A stretch of 64,000 nucleotides of DNA, taken from positions 3,177-67,176 of the forward strand of contig JBEKPZ010000007.1 of NCBI GenBank assembly GCA_049520215.1. The letters are read 5' to 3'. The DNA is from Bog-159 sp049520215 (lineage in GTDB: Bacteria; Acidobacteriota; Terriglobia; Bryobacterales; Bryobacteraceae). This document shows positions 33,171-41,991 of the stretch, one piece after another. Position numbers and translations under genes: made by a program. Below the pieces are notes generated by a model that was not told the origin of the DNA, searched no databases, and was given only the letters and a program-made list of their open reading frames with translations. Every line of letters begins with the position of its first letter. Within the stretch, counting starts at the first letter, position 1.

Positions 33171-33848
33171 TCAGCGCGCCGCCGCCGCGCTCGAGGCACG
33201 TTCCAGCACCACCGTCAACCCGCCGGCTGCAGGCGTGTCGGCTTCCGGGACGCAGCAGTCCGCGGCATCGGCAATGCGCTGCGCCTCCTGCTGTTTGCGC
33301 TTCTGCCAGATCCGGAAGTGGTCCTGCGCGCGCGCCACTTCATCCAGATTGCTTTGCATGCGCGCCATGTACTGGCCGGTGCTACGATCCATCTCCGCCT
33401 GAATGGCGCGGTTCTGTTCCTGGATGGCCGCCTCAAAGCTCTGCAGGTCCCGCTGGCGCGCCTCTTCGTAGTCGTTGAGGGACCGCTGCCGGACGATGGC
33501 GTCCTGCAGGATATCCTCGATCTTCGCGCCGCCCGCGTCCAGGGCCATCAACAACGCGGCGCGCTTGGATTCCGCCGGCATACCGCCGAGGTGCGAGCTG
33601 TTCAGCATTTCCGCCACCTTCAGCACGCCGTAGGAGATACGCGGCGGCTTCACGGCCCCGCTCTGATAGATTTGCTCGAAATCGGTGAGCAAGGCGGGAG
33701 CGCGCTCCGCGCCCCAACCGGCCAGCCGCGCGCCCGGCCCTTCCGGCTCCAATACCGCCGGTATGCGGCCATTGGATCCAGTGCCGTTTCCAGCCGTGGG
33801 CATCTCCTCACGGCTTCCATTCGATAGCTGCAGCATTCGCTTCCACAT
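33171..33848 (-). CDS. Coiled-coil protein upstream of the actin-like gene
   Basis: I do not recognise a family. The 225-residue product has a disordered Gly/Pro N-terminus, a helical middle (YGVLKVAEMLNSSHLGGM) and a long coiled coil rich in Gln/Glu/Arg (FEAAIQEQNRAIQAEMDRST and RIWQKRKQQEAQRIADAAD), then a short Ala-rich tail. It has no signal peptide or membrane helix. The ATG at 33848 has AAAGGAGA 6 nt before it. It precedes the actin-like ATPase in the same direction, so the two may form an actin-adaptor pair; that is inference. Confidence 0.6.
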   Translation of the reverse strand: MWKRMLQLSNGSREEMPTAGNGTGSNGRIPAVLEPEGPGARLAGWGAERAPALLTDFEQIYQSGAVKPPRISYGVLKVAEMLNSSHLGGMPAESKRAALLMALDAGGAKIEDILQDAIVRQRSLNDYEEARQRDLQSFEAAIQEQNRAIQAEMDRSTGQYMARMQSNLDEVARAQDHFRIWQKRKQQEAQRIADAADCCVPEADTPAAGGLTVVLERASSAAAAR

Positions 33849-34063
33849 ACGCGTCTCCTTTACAGACGCCGCCACGCGCCCAAGCAGCCAGATGCGGCTT
33901 CCGCGACGGGCGTCGTTATTCTGTTTTTTTCGGTATCTCCTTAGAAGTACTCTTTTGGAGAATTCCTCTCACGTCTTTTGATGGGTGGCGACCGCCAGCT
34001 CGCGAAATAAGAGAAAGGGATAAGATTTTTCGCCCTGCCGGACGACATATCTAAGACAGACGC
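33849..34063. promoter_or_regulatory. Divergent intergenic region, relatively AT-rich
   Basis: This gap of 215 bp separates the leftward coiled-coil/actin pair from the rightward amidase. It contains the lowest-GC sequence of the area (about 33915-34050, with T7 and A-rich tracts) and must hold promoters for both directions. I see no box pair good enough to name. Confidence 0.4.
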
Positions 34064-35263
34064 ATGCATACGCCATGGCCAGGACGGAGGTTGACGCGCG
34101 AACTGCGCGAGGCGGGTGTCGGTCGCATCGCAGGTTGCATCGGGGATCCGGTTCTGCGTCTGCGGTTCCTGAGAGCGGTGGCGCCGCGGACCTCGTTTGC
34201 GCAACGGGTGTCCCAACTGCGCCTGGGCCACTGGATCCTCTGGACAGGTCTCGTATTACTGCTGCTCATCCCCTTTTTGATGAGGCTCGCAGCGGGCAAG
34301 CCGGAACCGCCGCATGCCGCGCCGATCCCTCCCCGCCGGGCGGCGGTCGACGGCGCTCAGAGAACGATTTCGGTCTGGCAGGTCGAACAAACCGGCGATG
34401 CGGAGTTCTACAGCAACGGACTACGCGTCGATACGCGTCTGACGGTTGCCAATCGGCCCAGACTCTACACCGCGTTTCCGCGCGCCGGCGCCGCTTCCAT
34501 CAGCCGGGTCCGGCGCACTCAGCCCGCCGGTATTATCTACCACACCACAGAAAGTTGCCAGGCGCCGTTTGAAGCGGAGGACACCCCGGTTCTGAAGCGC
34601 TTGGGGGAATCGCTCCTGGAGTACGTGTGCCGCAAGCGCGCCTACCACTACCTGATCGACCGCTTCGGCCGCGTATACCGGGTGGTCGCCGAGTCCGATG
34701 CCGCCAACCATGCCGGCTACTCCGTCTGGGCCGACGACGAATGGTTCTACGTAAATCTCAACGAGAGCTTTCTGGGAGTTTCCTTTGAGGCCCAAACGCA
34801 TCCCGGCCAGCCGGAGGGAGTGGCGAGCCCGGCCCAAGTGCGCAGCGCCGCCATGTTAACGGAAATGCTCCGCAGCCGTTACTGGATCCCCGCCGGAAAC
34901 TGCGTCACTCACGCGCAAGTCTCGGTGAACCCTTCCAACATGCTGGTGGGCTATCACAAAGACTGGGCGGCGGGCTTCCCGTTTGCGGAGTTAGGCTTGC
35001 CCGACAACTACCAGCGCCCGCTGCCGTCGCTGTGGGCCTTCGGCTTCGATTGCGAGCCGGCCTGGCTGGCTTTGAGCGGGAGCCGCATGTCGGCTGGCGT
35101 CGAACTGGCGGAACAGGATCTCGTGCGCCGAGCCGCCGCGGCCGGTATGCCGCCGACGGCGTATCGGAAGGCTCTACGCGAGCGGTACCGGGCGTGGCTG
35201 GCAGAAGCGCGCCGCGCCGGTTCGCCGGTCGCTCAACTGCGTTCCGGCTCGGTTGGCCGGTAG
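34064..35263 (+). CDS. Membrane-anchored N-acetylmuramoyl-L-alanine amidase
   Basis: The 399-residue product has a cytoplasmic N-terminus, one membrane helix (about residues 56-75, WILWTGLVLLLLIPFLMRLA) and an Amidase_2/PGRP-type domain. Zinc-site and family motifs are visible: GIIYHTTES, RAYHYLIDRFGRVYRVV, NHAGYSVW and THAQVSVNP followed by GYHKDW. It should cut the bond between MurNAc and the peptide in the periplasm. It is divergent from the coiled-coil/actin pair. Its 3' end overlaps the convergent next gene by 31 bp. Confidence 0.85.
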   Translation: MHTPWPGRRLTRELREAGVGRIAGCIGDPVLRLRFLRAVAPRTSFAQRVSQLRLGHWILWTGLVLLLLIPFLMRLAAGKPEPPHAAPIPPRRAAVDGAQRTISVWQVEQTGDAEFYSNGLRVDTRLTVANRPRLYTAFPRAGAASISRVRRTQPAGIIYHTTESCQAPFEAEDTPVLKRLGESLLEYVCRKRAYHYLIDRFGRVYRVVAESDAANHAGYSVWADDEWFYVNLNESFLGVSFEAQTHPGQPEGVASPAQVRSAAMLTEMLRSRYWIPAGNCVTHAQVSVNPSNMLVGYHKDWAAGFPFAELGLPDNYQRPLPSLWAFGFDCEPAWLALSGSRMSAGVELAEQDLVRRAAAAGMPPTAYRKALRERYRAWLAEARRAGSPVAQLRSGSVGR

Positions 35264-35541
35264 CCGTTCTCCAGCAGTACGCGCCGCGCGGCTTCCGCCG
35301 CATCTGGCAGCACGTAAAAGAACGCGCCCGTGCGCACCCGCTGGAAAATGAACCCGCCGCGATACTCGTCGGCTTCCACCCCGTAATCGATGCCGGCGGT
35401 CGAGAGGGTCGCTTCCAGCCGCAACGCCTCGTTCAGCCGCTTGGCGATATACACCAGCACGGAATCTTTGCCTTCAAAAAACGACGCTTCCTGGCGCATG
35501 TTTTCCTTGAGAGAAGCGGCGGGCGCCGCCATCTTTACCAT
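35233..35541 (-). CDS. Hypothetical protein (DUF2007-like)
   Basis: The 102-residue product has no signal peptide. The segment KDSVLVYIAKRLNEALRLEA, then STAGIDYGVEADEY and a final ARRVLLENGYRP, resembles small DUF2007-type ferredoxin-like proteins, where a Leu/Ala helix is followed by AGI and a late GY motif. The resemblance is modest. It is convergent with the amidase (31-bp overlap) and divergent from dprA, 17 bp away. ATG 35532 is an alternative start. Confidence 0.6.
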   Translation of the reverse strand: MVKMAAPAASLKENMRQEASFFEGKDSVLVYIAKRLNEALRLEATLSTAGIDYGVEADEYRGGFIFQRVRTGAFFYVLPDAAEAARRVLLENGYRPTEPERS

Positions 35542-35558
35542 CTTAGGAGATTATTTGG

Positions 35559-36746
35559 ATGGAAGGGCTAACGGCAGACACCGCGGCATGTTCGATTAGC
35601 CGCGAAGAGGAACTACACTGGTTGGCGCTGACCCTGATCCCCGGCCTGGGCACGCGCATGGCGGGAAAGCTTCTGGACCGATTCCGCACGCCGCAAGCCG
35701 TGTTCCGCGCCTCTCGCACCGAGCTGGAGGCGGCCGGCGTCGGCGGCGCGGTGGCCCAGAGTATTTCGAGCGGCTGCTCGTTCGAGGACGCCCTCGACCA
35801 GCAGCGCAAGATGGCGGAGCGCGGCGCAGTTGCCATCGTGCGCGGCGACCCGCGCTATCCGGCTCTGCTGCGCGAGATTTTCGATCCGCCGGTCCTGCTG
35901 TTTGCCCGGGGACGCCTGGAACTGCTGCAGCCCTTCCATTTCGCCGTGGTCGGCACCCGGCGGCCCACGCCTTACGGTCTGGCTGCCGCCGAAAGGCTGT
36001 CCGCCGACTTGGCGCGCGCCGGACTCACCATCGTCAGCGGGATGGCGCGCGGCATTGACACCGCCGCGCACAAAGGCGCCTTTTCCGCTGGCGGCGACAC
36101 GGTGGCGGTGTTGGGTTGTGGCGTGGACGTAGTCTACCCTTCGGAAAACCGCAAGCTGGCCGGCGACCTCGCCGCCAACGGACTCCTGCTGTCGGAGTTC
36201 GCCATGGGATCGACGGCATTTCCCCAAAACTTCCCCATCCGTAACCGGATCATCAGCGGCTTGAGCGCCGGCGTCCTGGTGGTGGAAGGCGCCCAATACA
36301 GCGGCTCGGCCATCACCGCGAAGCTGGCGCTGGACCAGGGCCGGGAGTGCTTTGCCGTTCCCGGCAACATCACGTCCACAGCCAGTTGGGGGCCTAACCT
36401 ATTGATAAAGCAGGGCGCCAAGCTGGTGCAGGACTGGAACGACGTAATTGTGGAACTTCCCGCGGAGGTTCGCCGTCAGTTAATCGAGCGCGGCCGGACC
36501 CGTCTGCTGGGGAACACCGGTGCATCCCAAGACGGCGGTCGGACATCCCACATAGAGGGATCTCTACCCGAAGTTGGCCGCAGGCTGCTCGCCGTCCTGC
36601 AGGTGGACACTGCCATACATTTGGACGATCTGCTTCAGATTGTGGAAGATAGCTCGGCTTCCGAACTGATCGCCGCGCTTTTCGAGCTGGAAATGCTGGG
36701 TCTGGTCAAACAGCTTCCCGGAAAGCACTTCGTGAAAGTGTGGTAG
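35559..36746 (+). CDS. dprA: DNA-processing protein DprA
   Basis: DprA binds incoming single-stranded DNA and loads RecA during natural transformation. The 395-residue product has an N-terminal SAM-like helical part (LTLIPGLGTRMAGKLLDRF), the Rossmann-like DprA core with VVGTRRPTPYGLAAAERLS, VSGMARGIDTAAHKGA, GGDTVAVLGCGVDVVYPSEN and GSAITAKLALDQGRECFAVP, and a C-terminal winged-helix DML1-like domain (about 335-395). It precedes topA by 38 bp, a common pairing. Confidence 0.97.
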   Translation: MEGLTADTAACSISREEELHWLALTLIPGLGTRMAGKLLDRFRTPQAVFRASRTELEAAGVGGAVAQSISSGCSFEDALDQQRKMAERGAVAIVRGDPRYPALLREIFDPPVLLFARGRLELLQPFHFAVVGTRRPTPYGLAAAERLSADLARAGLTIVSGMARGIDTAAHKGAFSAGGDTVAVLGCGVDVVYPSENRKLAGDLAANGLLLSEFAMGSTAFPQNFPIRNRIISGLSAGVLVVEGAQYSGSAITAKLALDQGRECFAVPGNITSTASWGPNLLIKQGAKLVQDWNDVIVELPAEVRRQLIERGRTRLLGNTGASQDGGRTSHIEGSLPEVGRRLLAVLQVDTAIHLDDLLQIVEDSSASELIAALFELEMLGLVKQLPGKHFVKVW

Positions 36747-36784
36747 CCTCTGGGGTATCTGCCAAAGGTTGTTGAAGTCTTTTT

Positions 36785-39220
36785 ATGCCGAAAGCTCTCG
36801 TAATCGTGGAATCGCCGGTCAAGGCGAAAACCATCAATAAATATCTGGGTAAGCAATACATCGTCAAAGCTTCGCTGGGCCATATCAAGGATCTCCCCAA
36901 GAAGGACCTAGCCGTGGATGTGGAGCACGGCTTCGAGCCGCGCTATGAAATCATCGAAGGCAAACGCAAACTGCTTGGCGAGTTAAGACAAGCCGCCAAG
37001 GGCGTCGAATCCATCTACCTGGCAGCCGACCCCGACCGCGAAGGGGAAGCCATCTGCTTCCACCTGCAAGAGGAATTGCAAGGCAAGAAGGGCGGCGGGC
37101 CGCGCATCTACCGGGTGATGTTCAACGAGATCACCAAGAACGCCATTCAGAAGGCGTTCCAAAACCCCGGCATGGTCGATGAAAAGCTGGTCGACGCGCA
37201 GCAGGCGCGCCGCGTGCTGGACCGGTTGGTGGGTTACAAGATATCGCCGCTTCTATGGGATAAAGTCCGGCGGGGCCTCTCCGCGGGCCGTGTGCAAACC
37301 GTGGCGTTGCGTGTGATCGTGGAGCGCGAGAGCGAAATCGCCGCGTTCCTCAAGAACGAGTATTGGACCATCGACGCGGACCTGGGCGCCCGCAAACCGC
37401 CGGCGCTGAACGCGCACCTGATCAAAAAGGACGACCAGACGCCGGAGCTCGGCAGCCAGGAGGCTGCCGATTACGTAGTTGCGCAACTCGAAGGCGCAGA
37501 TTACATCGTCAAGTCCGTCGGCACGCGCGAAAAGCGCCGCAATCCGGTGGCGCCCTTCATCACCTCCACGCTGCAGCAGGAGTCCTCGCGCAAGCTGCGC
37601 TTCAGCGTCAAGCGCACCATGATCCTGGCGCAAAGGCTCTACGAGGGCATCGAGCTGGGCAAAGAGGGCGCGGTCGGCCTGATCACTTACATGCGCACGG
37701 ACTCCACGCGGATCTCCGAAGACGCGCTGCAGGAAGCGCGGGCTTATATCGCGGTCAAGTTCGGGGCGGAGTTTCTGCCGGAGTCCGCCAATATTTACAA
37801 GTCCAAGAAGGACGCGCAGGATGCGCATGAAGCCATCCGCCCCACTTCCATGGAGCACAGCCCCGACGATGTGGCCAGGTATCTGGCGGAGGACGAACTC
37901 AAACTCTACCGCCTGATCTGGAACCGCTTCGTGGCCTCCCAGATGGCGCCCGCGGTTTTCGACCAGACCACCATCGACATCTCGGCGCGCGGCAAGGACG
38001 CCAGCGATTACCTATTTCGCGCCACCGGGTCGGTCGAGAAGTTTGGCGGCTTTCTCAAGATCTACGCCGAGGGCAAGGACCAGGCCGACGAAGAAGACGA
38101 GGAGACCAAACACAGGCTCCCCGCCGTGGCCGAGGGGGAACATCTCAAGTTCCGCCACCTTCTGCCCGAGCAGCACTTCACCGAGCCGCCGCCGCGCTAC
38201 AACGAGGCCACGCTGGTGAAGAAACTGGAAGCCGACGGCGTGGGCCGTCCGTCCACTTACGCCTCCATTCTCTCCACCATTCAGGAACGCGAGTACGTGA
38301 AGAAGGAGGGCGGCCGGTTCTACCCCACCGAGTTGGGCAGAGTTGTGACCGGACTGCTGCTGGAGAACTTCGACGATATTTTCGACATCCAGTACACCGC
38401 GCGCATGGAAGAGGAACTGGACGAGATCGAAGCCGGGAAGATTCCCTGGCGCGAGGCCATCGGCGAGTTCTATGAAAGGTTCGACAAGGACCTGAAGCAC
38501 GCCGAAGAGCACATGACCGATATCAAGCGGATGGAGCGGCCCACCGGCTTGACGTGCGAGAAGTGCGGCAAGGATCTGGTGATCAAGTGGGGCCGGCACG
38601 GCAGCTTCATCGCCTGCACCGGATATCCCGATTGCACCTACACGCGCGAGCTCACCGTGGATCTGCCGGATGTGGACAAGGTAGACCTGGCCGAGCAGGG
38701 CGACGAGGAATACTGCGAGAACTGCGGCCGTCCCATGGTGCTGAAGAAGGGCCGCTTCGGGACCTTCTTCGCCTGCACCGGGTATCCGGACTGCAAGACC
38801 ACCAAGCCCATCGGCGGCACGCAGAAGAAGCCCGATGTGCAGCTCGACGAGAAGTGCCCGCAGTGCGGCAGCAATATGGTGCTGAAGACGGGCCGCTTCG
38901 GCGAGTTTACGGCTTGCGGCAATTATCCGACGTGCAAGCACGTGAAGCAGAAGACCATCGGCATGAAGTGTCCGGAGTGCAACGAGGGCGAGGTGGTGGA
39001 GCGGCGCTCCAAGCGCGGCAAGACGTTCTACGGCTGCAACCGCTGGCCGGATTGCAACTTCGTGACTTGGGGCAAGCCGGTGCAGGAGAAGTGTCCCGAG
39101 TGCGGCGGTCCGTATATGGTGGAGAAGTGGCTGAAGGCCGGGCCGGTGCTGCAATGTCCCAATGCGGATTGCAAGCACAAGCAGCCCATGCTGGCGCCGG
39201 TGGAGGCGCTGGCGCAGTGA
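36785..39220 (+). CDS. topA: DNA topoisomerase I (type IA)
   Basis: TopA relaxes negative supercoils. The 811-residue product has the Toprim domain (KALVIVESPVKAKTINKYLG, then the acidic triad region AADPDREGEAICFHL), the active-site Tyr302 in ITYMRTDSTRIS, and a C-terminal tail with five four-Cys zinc ribbons (from CEKCGKDL to CPECGGPY ... CPNADCKHK). Escherichia coli has three such ribbons. It forms a likely operon with dprA. Confidence 0.98.
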   Translation: MPKALVIVESPVKAKTINKYLGKQYIVKASLGHIKDLPKKDLAVDVEHGFEPRYEIIEGKRKLLGELRQAAKGVESIYLAADPDREGEAICFHLQEELQGKKGGGPRIYRVMFNEITKNAIQKAFQNPGMVDEKLVDAQQARRVLDRLVGYKISPLLWDKVRRGLSAGRVQTVALRVIVERESEIAAFLKNEYWTIDADLGARKPPALNAHLIKKDDQTPELGSQEAADYVVAQLEGADYIVKSVGTREKRRNPVAPFITSTLQQESSRKLRFSVKRTMILAQRLYEGIELGKEGAVGLITYMRTDSTRISEDALQEARAYIAVKFGAEFLPESANIYKSKKDAQDAHEAIRPTSMEHSPDDVARYLAEDELKLYRLIWNRFVASQMAPAVFDQTTIDISARGKDASDYLFRATGSVEKFGGFLKIYAEGKDQADEEDEETKHRLPAVAEGEHLKFRHLLPEQHFTEPPPRYNEATLVKKLEADGVGRPSTYASILSTIQEREYVKKEGGRFYPTELGRVVTGLLLENFDDIFDIQYTARMEEELDEIEAGKIPWREAIGEFYERFDKDLKHAEEHMTDIKRMERPTGLTCEKCGKDLVIKWGRHGSFIACTGYPDCTYTRELTVDLPDVDKVDLAEQGDEEYCENCGRPMVLKKGRFGTFFACTGYPDCKTTKPIGGTQKKPDVQLDEKCPQCGSNMVLKTGRFGEFTACGNYPTCKHVKQKTIGMKCPECNEGEVVERRSKRGKTFYGCNRWPDCNFVTWGKPVQEKCPECGGPYMVEKWLKAGPVLQCPNADCKHKQPMLAPVEALAQ

Positions 39221-39272
39221 GTCGCCGTTGAGATTCGCAGCCGCGGACCGGCGCTCCCCGTGCGCTCCGGGC

Positions 39273-39309
39273 TACTCGGAAGGATTGCTCGGCGCCGCAC
39301 TTCCGAGTA
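39273..39309. terminator. Inverted repeat after topA
   Basis: TACTCGGAAG (39273-39282) and CTTCCGAGTA (39300-39309) form a perfect 10-bp stem with a 17-nt loop. It lies 53 bp after topA and 12 bp before the GTG of the next gene. There is no T-tract, so it could equally be an operator for the following DNA-binding regulator. Confidence 0.45.
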
Positions 39310-39321
39310 AAATGCAGAGTA

Positions 39322-40689
39322 GTGGATCTAGTTTCCCTCCTCAGCCGGCACGAAGGCAAGACGCTGGAGTTCAAGCGCGATATCTCCTCTCCGGAAGGCG
39401 TTCTGAAAGCCATCGTGGCGTTCGCGAATACTTCGGGCGGCATCATCGTGTTTGGGGTCGAGGACCGCACCAGGAGGGTCAAAGGCCTCGCCGACGTACT
39501 GGCGGAAGAAGCGCGCCTCGCCAACCTGATTGCGGATAGCATCTCCCCGAAGATGGTTCCCTCCATTGAGGTGTTGCCTTGGCGCAAGACTCAGACCCTA
39601 GCAGTAGAGATCTATCCGAGCCCCAATCGCCCGCACCACCTCAATCGATTAGGCCCCGCCGCGGGTGTTTTCGTTCGTGTGGGTTCAACAAACCGGCGGG
39701 CCGATTCGTTCTTGATCGAGGAGATGCGGCGCTACAACCAGGTTTCCTCGTTCGACGAGCAGCCGATGCCGGACTTGAACTCGGAAGCCATCGACTTCCG
39801 AGCTGCTTCCGAGTACTTCAAGCCCATCCGGAAACTGACGCCCCACGGGCTGCAGAGCCTCAAGTTAACGGCAAGCTACCAGGGCCGGATTGTGCCAACC
39901 ACCGGGGGAGTCCTTCTATTTGGCGCTGCGCGGCTAAGACATTTCCCGGATGCGTGGATCCAAGCCGGACGGTTCGCGGGCCGCGACCGCCGCCGGATAC
40001 TGGATTCCGCCGAAGTCCGGTCTTGTCTTCCGGCAGCCGCGGAGGAGGCCATTGCGTTCTTGCGCAAGCACATGACTCGCGAAGCGGTCATTGGACCGGT
40101 AAAGCGATCCGACTTGTGGACGTTTCCGGTTGTTGCGGTTCGCGAAGCAATCATGAACGCGATTGTGCATGCCGACTACGCACAGCACGGCGCTCCCATC
40201 CGCGTGGCGCTGTTTGACGATCGCCTGGAGGTCGAAAATCCCGGCCTGCTTCCCTTTGGCCTGACGATTGAAGACATCCAGAAAGGCATCTCCAAACTCC
40301 GCAACCGGGTCATCGGCCGGGTATTTCAGGAACTGGGACTGGTCGAGCAATGGGGCAGCGGGATCCAACGAATGACCGCCGCTTGCCAGGAGCGTGGATT
40401 GGACGCTCCTCAGTTTGAAGAAATCGGAACGCATTTTCGAGTCACCCTGTCGGCCATACGCCGGCGCGCGCCGGCAAAGGATAAACGGGACCGGATTATC
40501 CTCGGCGCACTCGCCGCCAGTCCCGAGGCCGGACTCTCGACGTCCCAGATAGCCAAGCGAATCGGGCTGTCTCCGCGCGCTGCGCGAACGCGCCTCGCGT
40601 CGCTTGTGGAGCGCGGCTTGGTTGCGGAGATCGGCAGCGGACCGCAGGACCCCCATCGCCGCTACCACCTGGTCTCCGATGCGTCATAG
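39322..40689 (+). CDS. AlbA_2 (Schlafen) domain / ATPase putative regulator
   Basis: The 455-residue product begins with an AlbA_2/Schlafen-type domain (EGKTLEFKRDISSPEGVLKA, then ANTSGGIIVFGVEDRTRRV), followed by a GHKL-type HATPase_c_4 region (VREAIMNAIVHADYAQHGAP and GLVEQWGSGIQRM) and a C-terminal winged helix (STSQIAKRIGLSPRAARTRL). Such proteins are annotated as putative transcriptional regulators or RecG-like; their substrate is generally unknown. The start is a GTG. An inverted repeat sits just upstream. It may be an accessory gene. Confidence 0.85.
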   Translation: MDLVSLLSRHEGKTLEFKRDISSPEGVLKAIVAFANTSGGIIVFGVEDRTRRVKGLADVLAEEARLANLIADSISPKMVPSIEVLPWRKTQTLAVEIYPSPNRPHHLNRLGPAAGVFVRVGSTNRRADSFLIEEMRRYNQVSSFDEQPMPDLNSEAIDFRAASEYFKPIRKLTPHGLQSLKLTASYQGRIVPTTGGVLLFGAARLRHFPDAWIQAGRFAGRDRRRILDSAEVRSCLPAAAEEAIAFLRKHMTREAVIGPVKRSDLWTFPVVAVREAIMNAIVHADYAQHGAPIRVALFDDRLEVENPGLLPFGLTIEDIQKGISKLRNRVIGRVFQELGLVEQWGSGIQRMTAACQERGLDAPQFEEIGTHFRVTLSAIRRRAPAKDKRDRIILGALAASPEAGLSTSQIAKRIGLSPRAARTRLASLVERGLVAEIGSGPQDPHRRYHLVSDAS

Positions 40690-40733
40690 GCGTCTGCCCA
40701 TTGCGCGAACCAAAAGTCTGTAAGATCGATGGA

Positions 40734-41963
40734 ATGAGAACAGTTATTGCGCATGGCATGAGAGCATGCGCCAGAATGCTTCCTTTTTCTGTCGTGGCGC
40801 TGTTGGTATTCGCATGTGCCCCCGTGCCGGCGGCGGCGCAGGCGAAATACGACCCTGGTGCAACGGATACGGAAATCAAGATCGGCAACATCATGCCTTA
40901 TAGCGGGGCGTTCTCGGAGTATGGCGCAACCGGAGGCGCCGAAGCGGCTTACTTTCAAATGATCGACGATCGCGGCGGAGTCAACGGCCGCAAGATCAAG
41001 TTCATCAGCCTCGATTCCGGCTCCGATACCGGCAAATCGGTGGCGCTGGCGCACCAGCTCGTGGAACAGGACCAGGTTCTGCTGACCTTGGGTATCTGGG
41101 GCACTCCCGCCAACCTGGCGATCCGCCCGTATATGAACGAGAAGAAGGTGCCGCAGCTCTTCGTCGCGGCCACCGAATCGGCGTTTGACGATCCGTCGCA
41201 TTTCCCATGGACGATGGGGTTTCAGGCCAGCAAGCGAACCGAAGGTCTGGTCTATGCAAAGTACATCTTGCGGAACAGGCCGGGCGCCAAGATTGCGATA
41301 CTCTACTCGCGCGATCCGTCCGGACAGGAGTGGCTCGAAGGCATTCGCGACGGCTTGGGGGAAAAGGCGCCGGCCATGATTGCGAAGGAGGCTTCTTTCG
41401 AGTATTCCGATCCGGCGTCGATCGACGCACAAATCGTGGCGCTCAAAGACTCCGGCGCCGGCGTTTTCATGAACCTGGCGGTGGGAAAATTCGCGACACG
41501 GGCCATTCGCAAAGCCTACGAGATCGACTGGCATCCGTTGCAGTTCATCCCCAACGCATCCCTCTCCATCGCCGCTTTCCTGGAGCCGGCTGGCCTGAAG
41601 AAGGCCGCCGGAATCATTACCAATGCGCGTTCCAAGTCCTGGCTCAAGCCGCAATCGAGACAAGACCCCGCGGTGCGCGCCTTTCTGGAGTGGATGGGAA
41701 AATACAATCCGGGCGCAAGCATTCGGGATGCCAACAATGTGTATGGCTATGAAGTAGCGCAAACGCTGGTGGAAGTGCTGAAGAAGTGCGGCGACGATCT
41801 GACTCGCGCCAACGTAATGAAACAGGCCGCCAGCCTCGATCTGGAGCTGGGGATGCTTCGACCGGGAATCAGAGTCACGACGAGCCCTACCGATTATCAG
41901 CCGATCAAGCAGTTGTTTCTCATTCAGTTTGACGGGCAGGACTGGGTTCCGATCGGCAACTGA
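40734..41963 (+). CDS. ABC transporter substrate-binding protein (branched-chain amino acid type)
   Basis: The 409-residue product has a signal peptide (VVALLVFACAPVPAAAQA) and a Peripla_BP_6/LivJ-type fold: TDTEIKIGNIMPYSGAFSEY, GGVNGRKIKFISLDSGSDTG, VALAHQLVEQDQVLLTLGIW and the later NNVYGYEVAQTLVEVLKKCG. It would bind an amino acid or a related small molecule outside the membrane. No permease or ATPase gene adjoins it, so it is an orphan binding protein or sensor. I prefer the ATG at 40734 to the TTG at 40701. Confidence 0.88.
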   Translation: MRTVIAHGMRACARMLPFSVVALLVFACAPVPAAAQAKYDPGATDTEIKIGNIMPYSGAFSEYGATGGAEAAYFQMIDDRGGVNGRKIKFISLDSGSDTGKSVALAHQLVEQDQVLLTLGIWGTPANLAIRPYMNEKKVPQLFVAATESAFDDPSHFPWTMGFQASKRTEGLVYAKYILRNRPGAKIAILYSRDPSGQEWLEGIRDGLGEKAPAMIAKEASFEYSDPASIDAQIVALKDSGAGVFMNLAVGKFATRAIRKAYEIDWHPLQFIPNASLSIAAFLEPAGLKKAAGIITNARSKSWLKPQSRQDPAVRAFLEWMGKYNPGASIRDANNVYGYEVAQTLVEVLKKCGDDLTRANVMKQAASLDLELGMLRPGIRVTTSPTDYQPIKQLFLIQFDGQDWVPIGN

Positions 41964-41991
41964 GCGGAGGGCCGCTAACGCGTGCCAGCCC

